Below, in pieces: positions 8,488 to 16,492 of a DNA stretch of 64,000 nucleotides (within the stretch, counting starts at the first letter, position 1; every line of letters begins with the position of its first letter). This DNA is from BOG-1363 sp043775355. GTDB taxonomy: Bacteria; Planctomycetota; UBA11346. The DNA is taken from assembly GCA_043775355.1 (NCBI GenBank), contig JAYVSL010000034.1, forward strand, positions 1-64,000. Direction: 5' to 3'. The position numbers and the translations under genes are program-made. The notes under the pieces were generated by a model, which saw nothing but the letters and a program-made list of their open reading frames with translations, was not told where the DNA came from and made no database searches.

Positions 8488-8682
8488 TCAACGTCGAGAG
8501 TCAATCAATTGCAACTCACGGCTGGCCTCATTCATCGCGTCCAAGGTATATCCGTGCTGATCTCCGAGCTCGACCGCGTGCCGGATGTCGCGCGCCTTGA
8601 GTATCCACACCACGCGGTGGCGCGGCTCGTCCAACAAGCGCGCCATGTCCGCAATCGTTAGGTATTTTTCCGTCTCGCTCAT
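8488..8682 (-). CDS. Small phage protein with HTH-like segment
   Basis: A 64-residue protein starting MSETEKYLTIADMARLLDEP at 8682, where GGGAG lies upstream and the ATG overlaps the stop of the preceding small gene. The opening resembles MerR/excisionase-type winged helices ('ADMARLLDEPRHRVVWIL'). It sits between capsid and protease genes, so it may be a small DNA-binding or head-associated protein. The role is unknown. Confidence 0.6.
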   Translation of the reverse strand: MSETEKYLTIADMARLLDEPRHRVVWILKARDIRHAVELGDQHGYTLDAMNEASRELQLIDSRR

Positions 8683-8852
8683 GGGTAGATTTCTACTCCC
8701 TGACTGATTACCCACGTCAACAACTCGGCCAGTTTTGCCCGTAACCAGCGCGGCAAGACGCGAACCAACGGCGCGGAAATATCACTGCGCGAAGGATCGC
8801 CACCGCCCACCAGCGGAAGCGAAACCGGATCGTCACGGTTGCGTCTGCGCAC
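8679..8852 (-). CDS. Small hypothetical phage protein (57 aa, GTG start)
   Basis: A GTG at 8852, inside the overlap with the protease stop (TGATGTG), opens a 57-residue frame whose TGA shares bases with the ATG at 8682. The product ends with a convincing amphipathic helix (PRWLRAKLAELLTWVISQ). An AGG lies just before. Tight overlap on both sides and protein-like composition argue that this is the real gene in the gap. A competing 45-residue frame from the ATG at 8854 is rich in Trp/Arg and less convincing. No family recognised. Confidence 0.55.
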   Translation of the reverse strand: MRRRNRDDPVSLPLVGGGDPSRSDISAPLVRVLPRWLRAKLAELLTWVISQGVEIYP

Positions 8853-8853
8853 A

Positions 8854-9777
8854 TCAGCGCCTAACCCGCGCCAATTCCATGCGGCGCTGGTTCGCGGTGG
8901 AAACCGGACGCGCTAAGTTGTCGGCGTAGGCAATCGCTTGGTCGAAGCTCTGCACCGCATCGACCAAGCCGAGACCTTGCGCCTTGTCCGCGATATGCAC
9001 GCGCCCATCGAATAATGCCGCAGCTTGTTCGTTGCTGAGCTTCCGGCCGGATTGAACGGCCTGGAAAAACAAGGCGTTTAGATCATCGATTACGCGCTGG
9101 TATTCGGCAAGTTGCTCAGGCGTCACGGGTGCGCCGTCTACAAATGCGCCCTTGTGTGCGCCGGTACTAAGCACGTGGACCTTGATTCCTTCGGCCTGTG
9201 CCTTGCCGCTGGAGTCTTCGATCACGCCGTAGGTACCGAGCGAGCCGACCAGCGCCGAACGGTTGGCCGTCACGCGCCGCGTCTGCGACATGGCCCAATA
9301 AAATGCGGACGCGCCCAGGTCTTCGATATGACCGAGCACGGGCTTGATTGCATCCGCCGCGCGGATTTCATCGGCCAGTGTTTGAGTTCCGGCAACCGTT
9401 CCGCCTGGTGAATCGCCAGCAAGGAGGATCGCGCCGACTTCTCCATCAGCCGTTGCCGCGCGAATATACCGGCGGGTGTCAACGGTGGAGACGCCGCCAA
9501 ACTTTGACCGCGCTTTCATCATCGCGCCCGACATCTGAATGACTGCGGTGCCTGAATCGGTGCGGATATACATTACCTCTGGTTGTTCGGGATCGCTGGT
9601 TGGGTCCACGACGGCGGTTGCCGCCTTCGGCATCGCCAATCCCTGCGACTTCGGCGGCTCTATGTCCGTTCCGCGCACCATGCCAGCGATGACGGCAGCA
9701 GCAGCGCGTTGCAGGAACTTGGGCTCGATGGCCCATTCGCCCATGTAGGACGCGAAGCATGTGGGTGAGTGTTTCAT
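8854..9777 (-). CDS. S49-family head maturation protease
   Basis: The 307-residue protein has the SppA/SohB fold signature: 'GAILLAGDSPGGTVAG' near 115-130, the nucleophile Ser157 in GASAFYWA, and the general base Lys209 in STGAHKGAF. The Ser-Lys spacing of 52 equals that of characterised S49 peptidases. In HK97-like phages this enzyme trims the capsid delta domain and scaffold inside the prohead. It overlaps the portal gene by ATGA and precedes the capsid gene, the normal order portal-protease-capsid. Confidence 0.93.
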   Translation of the reverse strand: MKHSPTCFASYMGEWAIEPKFLQRAAAAVIAGMVRGTDIEPPKSQGLAMPKAATAVVDPTSDPEQPEVMYIRTDSGTAVIQMSGAMMKARSKFGGVSTVDTRRYIRAATADGEVGAILLAGDSPGGTVAGTQTLADEIRAADAIKPVLGHIEDLGASAFYWAMSQTRRVTANRSALVGSLGTYGVIEDSSGKAQAEGIKVHVLSTGAHKGAFVDGAPVTPEQLAEYQRVIDDLNALFFQAVQSGRKLSNEQAAALFDGRVHIADKAQGLGLVDAVQSFDQAIAYADNLARPVSTANQRRMELARVRR

Positions 9778-11063
9778 TTTGCGGGCTCCGTCTCGGTCGC
9801 GGCTTTGCTGGGGTCGGGTTCGTTCGCGGCTGACGCCGGTTTGTCCTTGCCCTCGTTGATTTGTTCGAGCGTCATCATTGCGCCCTGCATGTAATACTTT
9901 TTACCAAGCCCGCCTGGGATCGGGTTGCGGTTTTCCAGCGCGCGGATTTCGTCAGGGCTGAGCGCGCCCATCTGGAAAAGTACCCGGTAGAAATTACCGC
10001 GAGCGGTTGAGTCGCCGCGCAACAGGGCATCAAATAGGATCTCCGCTACGAGCTCCCTGCGCTCGCGTTCGGTCATCAGCTTACGTCTGACCTCCTGCTC
10101 CCAGCGAACGCCCCACGGCATGAGCGTGTCCACCACGTACTCGATTGCCTGTTGCTCAATGTTGTTGTTCGTGCTCGCCTTCATGTCACCGATTTTGTGC
10201 GGCTGCATGCGGAACCAGCGGGCAATTTCTGACACTTGGAACTCGCGAGTCTCAAGGAATTGAGCATCGTCAGGCGCGATGCTCAGCGTCTCAACCTTCA
10301 CCCCTTCCTGCAGTACCGCCACGCCGTTGGAATTTCTCGCGCCACTGTGGCGCTTCTTCCAGCTTTCGCGCATATTGGTTTGGGCGGTCTCGCTAAGTTT
10401 GCCTGGATGCGTGAGCACGATGGCGGGAATTGCGCCATTGCCAAAGAACGCTGCGCCGAATGTTTGCGCGGCAAGGCTAACCCCGAGGGATTCCGCAGCG
10501 AGTCCGACCACAGACAGCCCGCAGAGGGGGTCGTCACCGAAGCCGCGAATGTGAAACACGTCGTCATATGGGATGCTAACCGAGCCGGTGCCCTTCACGT
10601 ATACGTCTAGAAACAATTCCCCATCGACCCGGCGCAGTTTATTGCAGTTGTCCGGATGGATTGGCCATAGGGCGATCGGATTGCCCGAGCGGTCGCGCTG
10701 AATTTCTGCGTACGCATTACCCCACGATTCCGCCCAGCCATTCATCGTTTCGCGGAACGTTTGCGAGGTGGTCTCCGGGTTCGGCATATCGTGAAGCAAT
10801 CGATATAATTGGTGATCGGTCGCCTCCTCCTTGCCGCCGCCACTGATACGACGGTACACCTTGAACGGGAGCTTGCCGATGTCTTCGGCAATGTTGCGCA
10901 CACACGCGTAGTAGGTCGAGAGCGCGAGGGCACGAGCCGGGCTGACCAATTCGCCGGACGTGGTTTTGCGCGCCAGTTGGTGGCCGGTCATAATGTCGAA
11001 CGGCACGGAGTCTTGCCCGCCACCTGCTGCCATCGGCGAAAACATGGAACGTAGAATGCTCAT
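9774..11063 (-). CDS. Portal protein, HK97 family
   Basis: A 429-residue protein with the HK97 portal pattern: 'ALALSTYYACVRNIAEDIGKL' near the N-terminus, 'LLHDMPNPETTSQTF', 'GNAYAEIQRDRSGNPIALWPI', and a 'NIEQQAIEYVVDTLMPW' crown region, ending in an acidic tail. The dodecameric portal is the DNA entry/exit channel at one capsid vertex. It is translationally coupled to a small membrane protein upstream and to the protease downstream. Confidence 0.94.
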   Translation of the reverse strand: MSILRSMFSPMAAGGGQDSVPFDIMTGHQLARKTTSGELVSPARALALSTYYACVRNIAEDIGKLPFKVYRRISGGGKEEATDHQLYRLLHDMPNPETTSQTFRETMNGWAESWGNAYAEIQRDRSGNPIALWPIHPDNCNKLRRVDGELFLDVYVKGTGSVSIPYDDVFHIRGFGDDPLCGLSVVGLAAESLGVSLAAQTFGAAFFGNGAIPAIVLTHPGKLSETAQTNMRESWKKRHSGARNSNGVAVLQEGVKVETLSIAPDDAQFLETREFQVSEIARWFRMQPHKIGDMKASTNNNIEQQAIEYVVDTLMPWGVRWEQEVRRKLMTERERRELVAEILFDALLRGDSTARGNFYRVLFQMGALSPDEIRALENRNPIPGGLGKKYYMQGAMMTLEQINEGKDKPASAANEPDPSKAATETEPAK

Positions 11064-11209
11064 TGGGCGCGGTCCTTGCGGCTGAGGTCAAGCCAGAGAA
11101 GCAGACCGACCGACAGCGGGCCGGCAGGCGCATAACACCACCACGCGCCCCAGCCGATGAGGGCAAGGGCGACGATTGGCAGAGCCACGAACAGCACGCG
11201 CGCAACCAT
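11060..11209 (-). CDS. Small phage membrane protein (49 aa)
   Basis: A 49-residue frame fills the gap between TerL and portal exactly: its ATG forms TGATG with the TerL stop and its TGA overlaps the portal ATG. The product begins MVARVLFVALPIVALALIGW, one strongly hydrophobic helix (about residues 4-24), a Trp-rich turn, a second hydrophobic stretch, then a charged KDR tail. It probably spans or hairpins in the inner membrane. Its role is unknown. Confidence 0.7.
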   Translation of the reverse strand: MVARVLFVALPIVALALIGWGAWWCYAPAGPLSVGLLLWLDLSRKDRAQ

Positions 11210-12801
11210 CAATCGTCTCCTAGGAATGTGATTCCACCTGTTTCGTAAGAACTTGGTGTAGTCGCTTGGGCGACTATTGCTAAACCCACCGACATCACAA
11301 GCGACACGATGCCGTCGATGCGCTCGGTACTTTTCTTCTTGCTCGGCTTGATGTTTCCGGCGGCGTCAATCTCCACCGCAACATTGGCCGCACACCATGC
11401 CAAAACCGGGTTGCCACCGTGGCGAAACTTTTTTCCGATCACGAGCTTTTCAAATTCCTTTGACGGTGCCGACATGCTCGCCATGCCCTGACCAAAAGGG
11501 ACAACTTCGAACCCGTCGCCGGTCAATTGCGTGGTCAATTGCGTGGAGTTCCAACGGTCCACAGCGATCTGTCGAATGCTGAAAACCTCGGACAATTCGC
11601 GGATGTCGGCGCGGATCACATCATAGTCGATCACGTCCCCCTCGGTCGCCTTGATGTGCCCCTCCTCGATCCACTGCAAGTATGGAACGCGGTCACGCTC
11701 GGCACGTTTTCGAGCGCCCTCCATCGGCACCCAAAACCGTTGCAGAATATCAAACCGTCCGTCCTCACACGGGAAGAGAAATGTTGCGCTTGCAAGGTCG
11801 GTCGTGGCAGCGAGGTCGAGCGCGGCGAAGCATTCACGCCCCTCGAAAGGGTCGGGCTTGTCTGCGCAGCGGTCCCACGCCGTGCGGTCGATCCACCGGG
11901 TTGCCTGCTCCATCCACTGGTTCAGGTACTTCATGCGGAACGTGTTTTGCATGCCGACCATCAATTCGGCCTCTTTGGCGAAGCGGCGCATTTCTTCGAT
12001 GTTTCGGAATGGATTGGCCCCTTGCAGTCCAGGGTTTGCCTTCTTCCAAACTTCTTCGGACTTCCAGTCGTCGTCCTTCGTTGCCTCGTAAATTACCGGA
12101 AGAAAACCGGGGTCTTTCACGATGCCGTCACGCACTTGGCAGGCGTAAGTGTAGCGCTCGTAACAAATAGATTTTTTATCAAAGCCGGCAGTGGTGATGG
12201 AGATAAACAACGGCTGTCTGCGCCCGCCCTGCGACTGGCGAAGCACGTCGTACAGATTGCGATTCGGTGCCGCGTGCAATTCGTCGTAGATCACCGTCGC
12301 CGCCCCGTAGCCGTCCGAGCCTCCGGCATCGGCAGGGATCGCCTTGAGGAAAGAGTTTGTCTTGTGGACAACGATAGTTTTGGTGGCGTCCAGAACCTTG
12401 CACCGCGCGAGCAGATGCGGGTCAGCCTTTACCATCGCGGCGCATGCGTTGTATGCGATGGACGCTTGATCCTTATCGGTTGCGGCAATGTAATGTTCGC
12501 CGCCAAGCTCGCCATCGAATAGCAGACAGTAAAGGGCAATTGCTGCGGCTAATTCTGTTTTTCCATTCTTGCGAGGCAGGAAAATAAACGCCTCGCGCAC
12601 AATCCGCAGGCCATCGGGACCAGTGCGGAACATGGGCCGAATGATGTCGTTTTCCTGCCAGTCTTGAAGGTTGAACGGCTTGCCCGCGTACTCGCCCTTT
12701 GTGTTTTTGAAAAGGCGAACGGTCTTGACCACCTTATCGTCGGCGGTCATGCGCTTCGGTGTAATGATCTTCCGCTCTCGTGTAATAATCTGCCGCGCCA
12801 T
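11209..12801 (-). CDS. terL: Terminase large subunit
   Basis: The 530-residue product is a phage DNA-packaging ATPase-nuclease of the HK97 Terminase_1 type. It has a Walker A-like FLPRKNGKTE near residue 75, a Walker B-like ATVIYDELHA near 150, and C-terminal nuclease elements beginning with 'AALDLAATTDLASA' and ending in 'RIDGIVSLVM'. It translocates DNA into the prohead and cuts the concatemer. It is coupled to the small subunit upstream (catta-type overlap at 12801). One copy of the dispersed palindrome lies within its 3' end. Confidence 0.95.
   Translation of the reverse strand: MARQIITRERKIITPKRMTADDKVVKTVRLFKNTKGEYAGKPFNLQDWQENDIIRPMFRTGPDGLRIVREAFIFLPRKNGKTELAAAIALYCLLFDGELGGEHYIAATDKDQASIAYNACAAMVKADPHLLARCKVLDATKTIVVHKTNSFLKAIPADAGGSDGYGAATVIYDELHAAPNRNLYDVLRQSQGGRRQPLFISITTAGFDKKSICYERYTYACQVRDGIVKDPGFLPVIYEATKDDDWKSEEVWKKANPGLQGANPFRNIEEMRRFAKEAELMVGMQNTFRMKYLNQWMEQATRWIDRTAWDRCADKPDPFEGRECFAALDLAATTDLASATFLFPCEDGRFDILQRFWVPMEGARKRAERDRVPYLQWIEEGHIKATEGDVIDYDVIRADIRELSEVFSIRQIAVDRWNSTQLTTQLTGDGFEVVPFGQGMASMSAPSKEFEKLVIGKKFRHGGNPVLAWCAANVAVEIDAAGNIKPSKKKSTERIDGIVSLVMSVGLAIVAQATTPSSYETGGITFLGDD
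11259..11276. promoter_or_regulatory. Dispersed 18-bp palindrome, copy 3 (perfect)
   Basis: TAGTCGC, spacer TTGG, GCGACTA: perfect seven-base arms. It is inside the last 25 codons of terL and about 50-65 bases upstream of the small membrane protein and portal cluster on the transcribed strand. Confidence 0.6.
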
Positions 12802-13268
12802 TATGTGCCCGTCAGCGCGCGGAACGGATCGCCGTCATCTTCGCCTGCCTTGCCAGACGTGCCCAGGTTCGCGCGAGCCTTCGGTGACAGCCCAAATTGT
12901 GACATCAGTTGTTGCATGATCGCTTGGGCCTTGTGAGCAATCTTCACCTCTGGGCGAATGCCGCGCACACCGCGAGACGTGACGAACGTTCGGCCCTCGC
13001 GCCTGACGAGAGCGTTACACTCCCGCCATTCCTGGTATGCGACGCAGTAAGACGCGAGAGCGTCGGCGTCTGCTGCGGTCAGAAGGCCGGCGGCGTGGAG
13101 GTCAGGCGCGAGCTGGTCCCACTTCGTGCGAGCCATTCCTAGAAGATGCTGCGGCCGCTTCGGGCAATCGCCCGCGCCGATCTTCGCCTCCTTCGGGATT
13201 GGCCGCTTGCCGCGATTGCCCTCGATGATGCGAAGGGGCGCAGGTTTGCGTGGTCTACCGGCTGGCAT
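12801..13268 (-). CDS. terS: Terminase small subunit, P27 family
   Basis: This 155-residue protein opens MPAGRPRKPAPLRIIEGN, the standard start of P27-type small terminases, followed by 'KWDQLAPDLHAAGLLTAADADALASYC' and a C-terminal 'LMSQFGLSPKARANL'. It recognises the packaging site and recruits TerL. It lies directly upstream of terL with overlapping codons and downstream of an HNH endonuclease gene, the common HNH-TerS-TerL arrangement. Confidence 0.93.
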   Translation of the reverse strand: MPAGRPRKPAPLRIIEGNRGKRPIPKEAKIGAGDCPKRPQHLLGMARTKWDQLAPDLHAAGLLTAADADALASYCVAYQEWRECNALVRREGRTFVTSRGVRGIRPEVKIAHKAQAIMQQLMSQFGLSPKARANLGTSGKAGEDDGDPFRALTGT

Positions 13269-13456
13269 CAGTGGCCCGCCTGTTGACGTAAGTCACTTAA
13301 ATTCTTGCAGCTAGCGGCATGGTTTTGCCGTTTTTCGTGGCGTTTTTCTACCTCAAAAGTCATAAGCGCAGTATTGCCAATGTACGAATTTCCGAATTTC
13401 GCGTTTCTTTTTTTTGACGGACACGCTTCGTTCTCGACTTGCATCTCCGTAGACAT
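13268..13456 (-). CDS. Small hypothetical phage protein
   Basis: A 62-residue frame starting MSTEMQVENEACPSKKR, with GGGGAGG eight bases upstream, ends in a stop overlapping the terS ATG. It is Lys/Arg/Asn-rich and its local base composition is more A/T-rich than its neighbours. No family recognised. Coupled position and good ribosome site favour a real gene. Confidence 0.5.
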   Translation of the reverse strand: MSTEMQVENEACPSKKRNAKFGNSYIGNTALMTFEVEKRHEKRQNHAASCKNLSDLRQQAGH

Positions 13457-13477
13457 TTGACGCACCCTCCCCTTTTT

Positions 13478-13813
13478 TTATTTTTTCAAAAAGACGTGCA
13501 GGCGCGGACGCAGCGCGCCGTCTTCACGTACAGTCTTGATTGAGTGGCACGAGTGGCACAGACCAACAAGGTTATCCCTGCTGTCGTCGCCGCCCTTGGC
13601 CTTGGCTATCTTGTGGTCTACGTCTGTTGCCGCTGCTCTGTGGCACGCGGCGCATATCGGTTGCTCACGCAGGATCATAAGGCGCAGCTTACGCCATCGG
13701 TGGCCATAGCCCTGTGCCGCTGCTGACGGTCTCACCCCATCATCACGACGAATAGGAACTGCCTGCTTGGCGTCCCTGAGTCGTTGCAGATAGGTAGGTG
13801 GACGAATTGGCAT
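13478..13813 (-). CDS. HNH endonuclease
   Basis: A 111-residue HNH nuclease with 'PICAACHRAAATDVDHKIAKAKGG' then 'DNLVGLCHSCHSIKT': two CxxC zinc knuckles and the DH...N...H catalytic framework. In HK97-type phages an HNH protein next to the terminase is needed for specific cos cleavage with TerL. That role is likely here from its position immediately upstream of terS. Confidence 0.92.
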   Translation of the reverse strand: MPIRPPTYLQRLRDAKQAVPIRRDDGVRPSAAAQGYGHRWRKLRLMILREQPICAACHRAAATDVDHKIAKAKGGDDSRDNLVGLCHSCHSIKTVREDGALRPRLHVFLKK

Positions 13814-13816
13814 ACA

Positions 13817-14131
13817 CTACGATGCAGTCGCGCTGTCTTGCGGCTCTTTCTTTAAATATAAAAACATTTCCTTAGCTTCTGTAGTTGCTTTTTTGGCGTC
13901 TCCGATGGTGGCGACAATGCTCGCTCCATCGGGATGAAGTCTGAACGAAATGGCGGCAACGCTTATTAGCTGATCCAATTCAAGCAGGAGATCTATTACC
14001 CTACTCATATCCGCTTTCGCCGATGCGGAGGGGCCAAAAACCAATTCGTCCTCGACCTTTCTGTCTGAGCAACTGGCGATTGCTTCTCGTTTTAATGACG
14101 GCCCGTGAATGGCTAGCGTTTGGCGTCTCAT
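13817..14131 (-). CDS. Hypothetical phage protein
   Basis: A 104-residue protein when started at 14131 (MRRQTLAIHGPSLKRE; GGAG lies ten bases before). An upstream ATG at 14173 is also possible. The second half is helical with a hydrophobic 'VIDLLLELDQLISVAAISFRL' segment. It is the last gene before the packaging module. No family recognised. Confidence 0.55.
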   Translation of the reverse strand: MRRQTLAIHGPSLKREAIASCSDRKVEDELVFGPSASAKADMSRVIDLLLELDQLISVAAISFRLHPDGASIVATIGDAKKATTEAKEMFLYLKKEPQDSATAS

Positions 14132-14183
14132 GTTTGCATTGCTCCGTGAATTGGTCTGCGGCCTTGTGGGCATGGCAGGTAGG

Positions 14184-14567
14184 CTATCGCATATAGTCGC
14201 TAGGGCGACTATCGACAGTCGGAAGTCCAACGCGTGCCATACGAGTGCGAACCACCATGAACAGGAGACACGCCTGCTCTGCCTCACGCTTAGCCTTGGC
14301 GGTAGCGTTCTGGCTGTCTGTTACCGACCCCATCACCCATGCCGAATTGACAAGCAGGCGTCCATGGGTGTGGGCGAACTGAAACGGTTCAAGCTCGCGT
14401 GTCCTCGGTCTGTGTATTTCAAGCTGCCATGACCGGAATGTTCCGCCGATAATCCTAGGATTATCAATGGTCAGGACGATCCGTTGGCTTGATGGTCGGG
14501 TTGCCCATGGACCCAGCCACAGGCGCTCATGCATCGGGCGGGAGAGGTCGCGGAAGGGCTTAGTCAT
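14184..14567 (-). CDS. Hypothetical phage protein
   Basis: A 127-residue frame starting MTKPFRDLSRPMHERLW at 14567, overlapping the end of the ABA-sandwich gene by eight bases. Predicted beta-rich centre and a C-terminal helical segment with 'KAKREAEQACLLFMVV'. Its last nine codons contain the best copy of the dispersed palindrome. No family recognised. Confidence 0.55.
   Translation of the reverse strand: MTKPFRDLSRPMHERLWLGPWATRPSSQRIVLTIDNPRIIGGTFRSWQLEIHRPRTRELEPFQFAHTHGRLLVNSAWVMGSVTDSQNATAKAKREAEQACLLFMVVRTRMARVGLPTVDSRPSDYMR
14193..14212. promoter_or_regulatory. Dispersed palindrome, copy 4 (perfect, 8-bp arms)
   Basis: ATAGTCGC, spacer TAGG, GCGACTAT: the longest perfect copy. It lies at the junction of two small genes, upstream of the HNH-terminase-head block on the transcribed strand. 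Confidence 0.65.
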
Positions 14568-15087
14568 GGAATGCTTTGAGCGCTGCGCGACAGATGGCGA
14601 GTGGTGCCGTGTCAGCCGTGGCCACAACACGCCGCGAGCGCGTGCAATCCAGCTTATCTGGAATAGTCAGCGACAGCTCAAGTGTACTTCCAGCTTGAAC
14701 GAGACTCAGGGATGAAACGGTCTTATATAACCGCTCCCAAACTTTCCACGCATAACCAATGTCAGTAGAATACGGCTTTACAAAAGGGGCACATTTAGCG
14801 CTCGGCTTATCCCCACAGTGCACGCAATAAGAATAATCGCATCTCTCACAGTAGGGGCCGTTGTGATTTTCATATTCCGTGCCGAACTCGTCCACCTTGC
14901 CATCTTCATCGAGTCGCCATTGATGTTCCTTCTTGATGGCAATGTCATCACCCATCACCTTCTCTGCCACCATCCGGTCCATCTTTGATCCTGCCTGCAT
15001 CGTGTCGTAGTTCATAATTTCCCTTTGTTGGTCATATTTTGGGGAATTATATACATGACTTCCTTTGTTGAGATTCTCGACGCTCAC
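14560..15087 (-). CDS. Phage ABA-sandwich domain protein with zinc knuckles
   Basis: The 175-residue protein has four clustered cysteines (GPYCERCDYSYCVHCGD) around residues 79-92 that could bind zinc, and a C-terminal region 'YSTDIGYAWKVWERLYKT...TAPLAICRAALKA'. That C-terminal pattern is widespread in small phage proteins of the BC1872/ABA-sandwich type. The function of that family is unknown. It is the first of a run of small overlapping genes with no obvious enzymatic motifs. Confidence 0.7.
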   Translation of the reverse strand: MSVENLNKGSHVYNSPKYDQQREIMNYDTMQAGSKMDRMVAEKVMGDDIAIKKEHQWRLDEDGKVDEFGTEYENHNGPYCERCDYSYCVHCGDKPSAKCAPFVKPYSTDIGYAWKVWERLYKTVSSLSLVQAGSTLELSLTIPDKLDCTRSRRVVATADTAPLAICRAALKAFHD

Positions 15088-15368
15088 TTGGATCGGTCCT
15101 CCCGGATTTTACTACGCATGTGCTCAATTGAACGGGCAAGTCCGACGGTCATGTTGCTGGTTTCGGTCAGGATGGTATCGAGCGACGATGCGACTTTCCC
15201 GCGCATGTCAGCGGCGTCTAAGCGGGCTAAATCCAAGGCTGTCATCGCCAGTCGTAGGTCTGCCTGCATAGGATCGAATCCATCCCAGACCTGTTTGGGG
15301 TATTCGCCGCCTAACACCCTGCGGATGCGCGACTCCCACTGATCTTTGTCGGGCGACTGATTGCTCAT
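15084..15368 (-). CDS. Hypothetical phage protein (94 aa)
   Basis: A 94-residue helical, charged protein overlapping both neighbours by ATGA. It contains 'DLRLAMTALDLARLDAADM' and 'LARSIEHMRSKI', consistent with a small coiled-coil. No family recognised; coding status is supported by its overlaps. Confidence 0.6.
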   Translation of the reverse strand: MSNQSPDKDQWESRIRRVLGGEYPKQVWDGFDPMQADLRLAMTALDLARLDAADMRGKVASSLDTILTETSNMTVGLARSIEHMRSKIREDRSK

Positions 15369-15547
15369 TGCTGCACCTCCTCAATCTCAGGCTCACTAAG
15401 CCCCATAACCTCGATCTCTTCGTCCTCCAATTCACTTTCACCTCTGTTGTGAGCGGCAAGAGCTTCGGCTTTGCTGTTAGCCAACACAAGGAAAGTTTGC
15501 GTTCCATGTGCTTCTCTGACCGAAAAGATAAGGTGATATTTTTTCAT
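15365..15547 (-). CDS. Hypothetical phage protein (60 aa)
   Basis: A 60-residue protein starting MKKYHLIFSVREAHGTQTF with an acidic C-terminus. The pattern of a short beta strand, an Ala-rich helix and an acidic tail resembles small phage accessory proteins that end 'EVQQ'. It overlaps both neighbours by ATGA. Function unknown. Confidence 0.6.
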   Translation of the reverse strand: MKKYHLIFSVREAHGTQTFLVLANSKAEALAAHNRGESELEDEEIEVMGLSEPEIEEVQQ

Positions 15548-15855
15548 ACTTCCTCAATCTTCAAACTAACCCGAAACTCTTTAGTTTCTCCGGTGAACTT
15601 GAACCAGGAACACCCTGGCTCATACCCCTCAAATTGCGCATTTTCATCCTCGATCAATTCGTTAGTTTCAATAAATCCACGAAGTTCAACCGTGGTCTCG
15701 CCGTATTTTTCAAGAGAATACCACGACTTCCAAATGTCCTCGTTCCCTCTGTCCGCTTTCAGATAATCCCGCACGGCCTTACCTGGAGCCTCAGCGGGGT
15801 TATCGTCCCAGTTTTCGGGGTCTTTGAGTGCGGTCCAATGTGTTGACGTGGTCAT
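15544..15855 (-). CDS. Hypothetical phage protein (103 aa)
   Basis: The start is placed at 15855 (MTTSTHWTALKDPENW) because AAGGAG lies upstream and the ATG overlaps the stop of the Lar-like gene. The 103-residue product is very acidic and rich in Trp/Glu. Such small acidic early phage proteins often bind host factors or mimic DNA, but there is no specific evidence for that here. Confidence 0.6.
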   Translation of the reverse strand: MTTSTHWTALKDPENWDDNPAEAPGKAVRDYLKADRGNEDIWKSWYSLEKYGETTVELRGFIETNELIEDENAQFEGYEPGCSWFKFTGETKEFRVSLKIEEV

Positions 15856-16154
15856 GATTCCTTCTCCTTCGTTTTCATCACGTTCAATACGTCGGTTAAC
15901 ATGTCTCGGATAAGCTCTTTCCCTGCAACGAAAAAATGATCGTGGCAATCCATCGCGGCCTCAACCATTTCATTGGTGACGGTGATAGGTGGCAATGGGC
16001 GGGTGTTCCAGTTTTCCGCAAGGGCCTCCATGTTGACCGCATTCCCGTGAACGGATAAGCCGCAACTGGAACATCTAATAAACCTTCCCATAAAATGGCT
16101 TTCAATGAAATGGACACTTCCATTGCAAAATGGGCAAGGAAGTAGCTCGCTCAC
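15852..16154 (-). CDS. Lar-like restriction alleviation protein
   Basis: The 100-residue protein starts MSELLPCPFCNGSVHF and continues with 'RCSSCGLSV' and 'ALAENWNTRP', the zinc-ribbon CPFC...C..CG plus WN.R pattern of Lar/Lar-like phage proteins. Characterised Rac prophage Lar modulates type I restriction. Many phage homologues are untested. A C-terminal extension 'PPITVTNEMVEAAMDCHDHFF' is a separate motif common in phage proteins. Confidence 0.8.
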   Translation of the reverse strand: MSELLPCPFCNGSVHFIESHFMGRFIRCSSCGLSVHGNAVNMEALAENWNTRPLPPITVTNEMVEAAMDCHDHFFVAGKELIRDMLTDVLNVMKTKEKES

Positions 16155-16492
16155 GACACCACCTCAACATTCTCTTCGATCCAATCGGCTATCTCGGCGA
16201 ATGATTTACGCTCAAAGTCATTCATATATGGTATTCTTTCATAGAGGTCATCATCTGTTATAGAGCATAGTTTATCGCGTATGAATCGGAAAGAATCATA
16301 ATTAGTGTTGAAATTATGAAATTTGTCAGCTCCTTTTATCGCCGCTCCTAGTGCGCACATGCATGTGCGCTCGCATATTTTTTTGGACTCTTCCTCAATA
16401 TTAAAGAGACTGTCGAATATCTGGACGTTATTGTTATTTCTCAACTCCATAATCCACGCATCTTTTTCTTGTTGGGTGAGGGAGGATTTCAT
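16151..16492 (-). CDS. Conserved phage protein (113 aa)
   Basis: Residues near the middle 'CMCALGAAIKGADKFHNF' and the end 'YMNDFERKSFAEIADWIEEN' match a pattern seen in phage proteins of unknown function (a cysteine-Ala-Leu-Gly turn followed by an 'MND..KSFAEIADWIE' helix). The gene is distinctly more A/T-rich than its surroundings, suggesting later acquisition. It overlaps neighbours by ATGA on both sides. Confidence 0.6.
   Translation of the reverse strand: MKSSLTQQEKDAWIMELRNNNNVQIFDSLFNIEEESKKICERTCMCALGAAIKGADKFHNFNTNYDSFRFIRDKLCSITDDDLYERIPYMNDFERKSFAEIADWIEENVEVVS

Noticed and set aside
8717..8854. ATG-started 45-aa frame between protease and small HTH gene
   Set aside because: Product is Arg/Trp/Phe-rich; the GTG-started frame in the same gap couples to both neighbours and has better composition.
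11527..12522. Plus-strand frame of 331 aa antisense to terL
   Set aside because: Opposite strand of a well-recognised terminase with intact motifs; no support for a gene.
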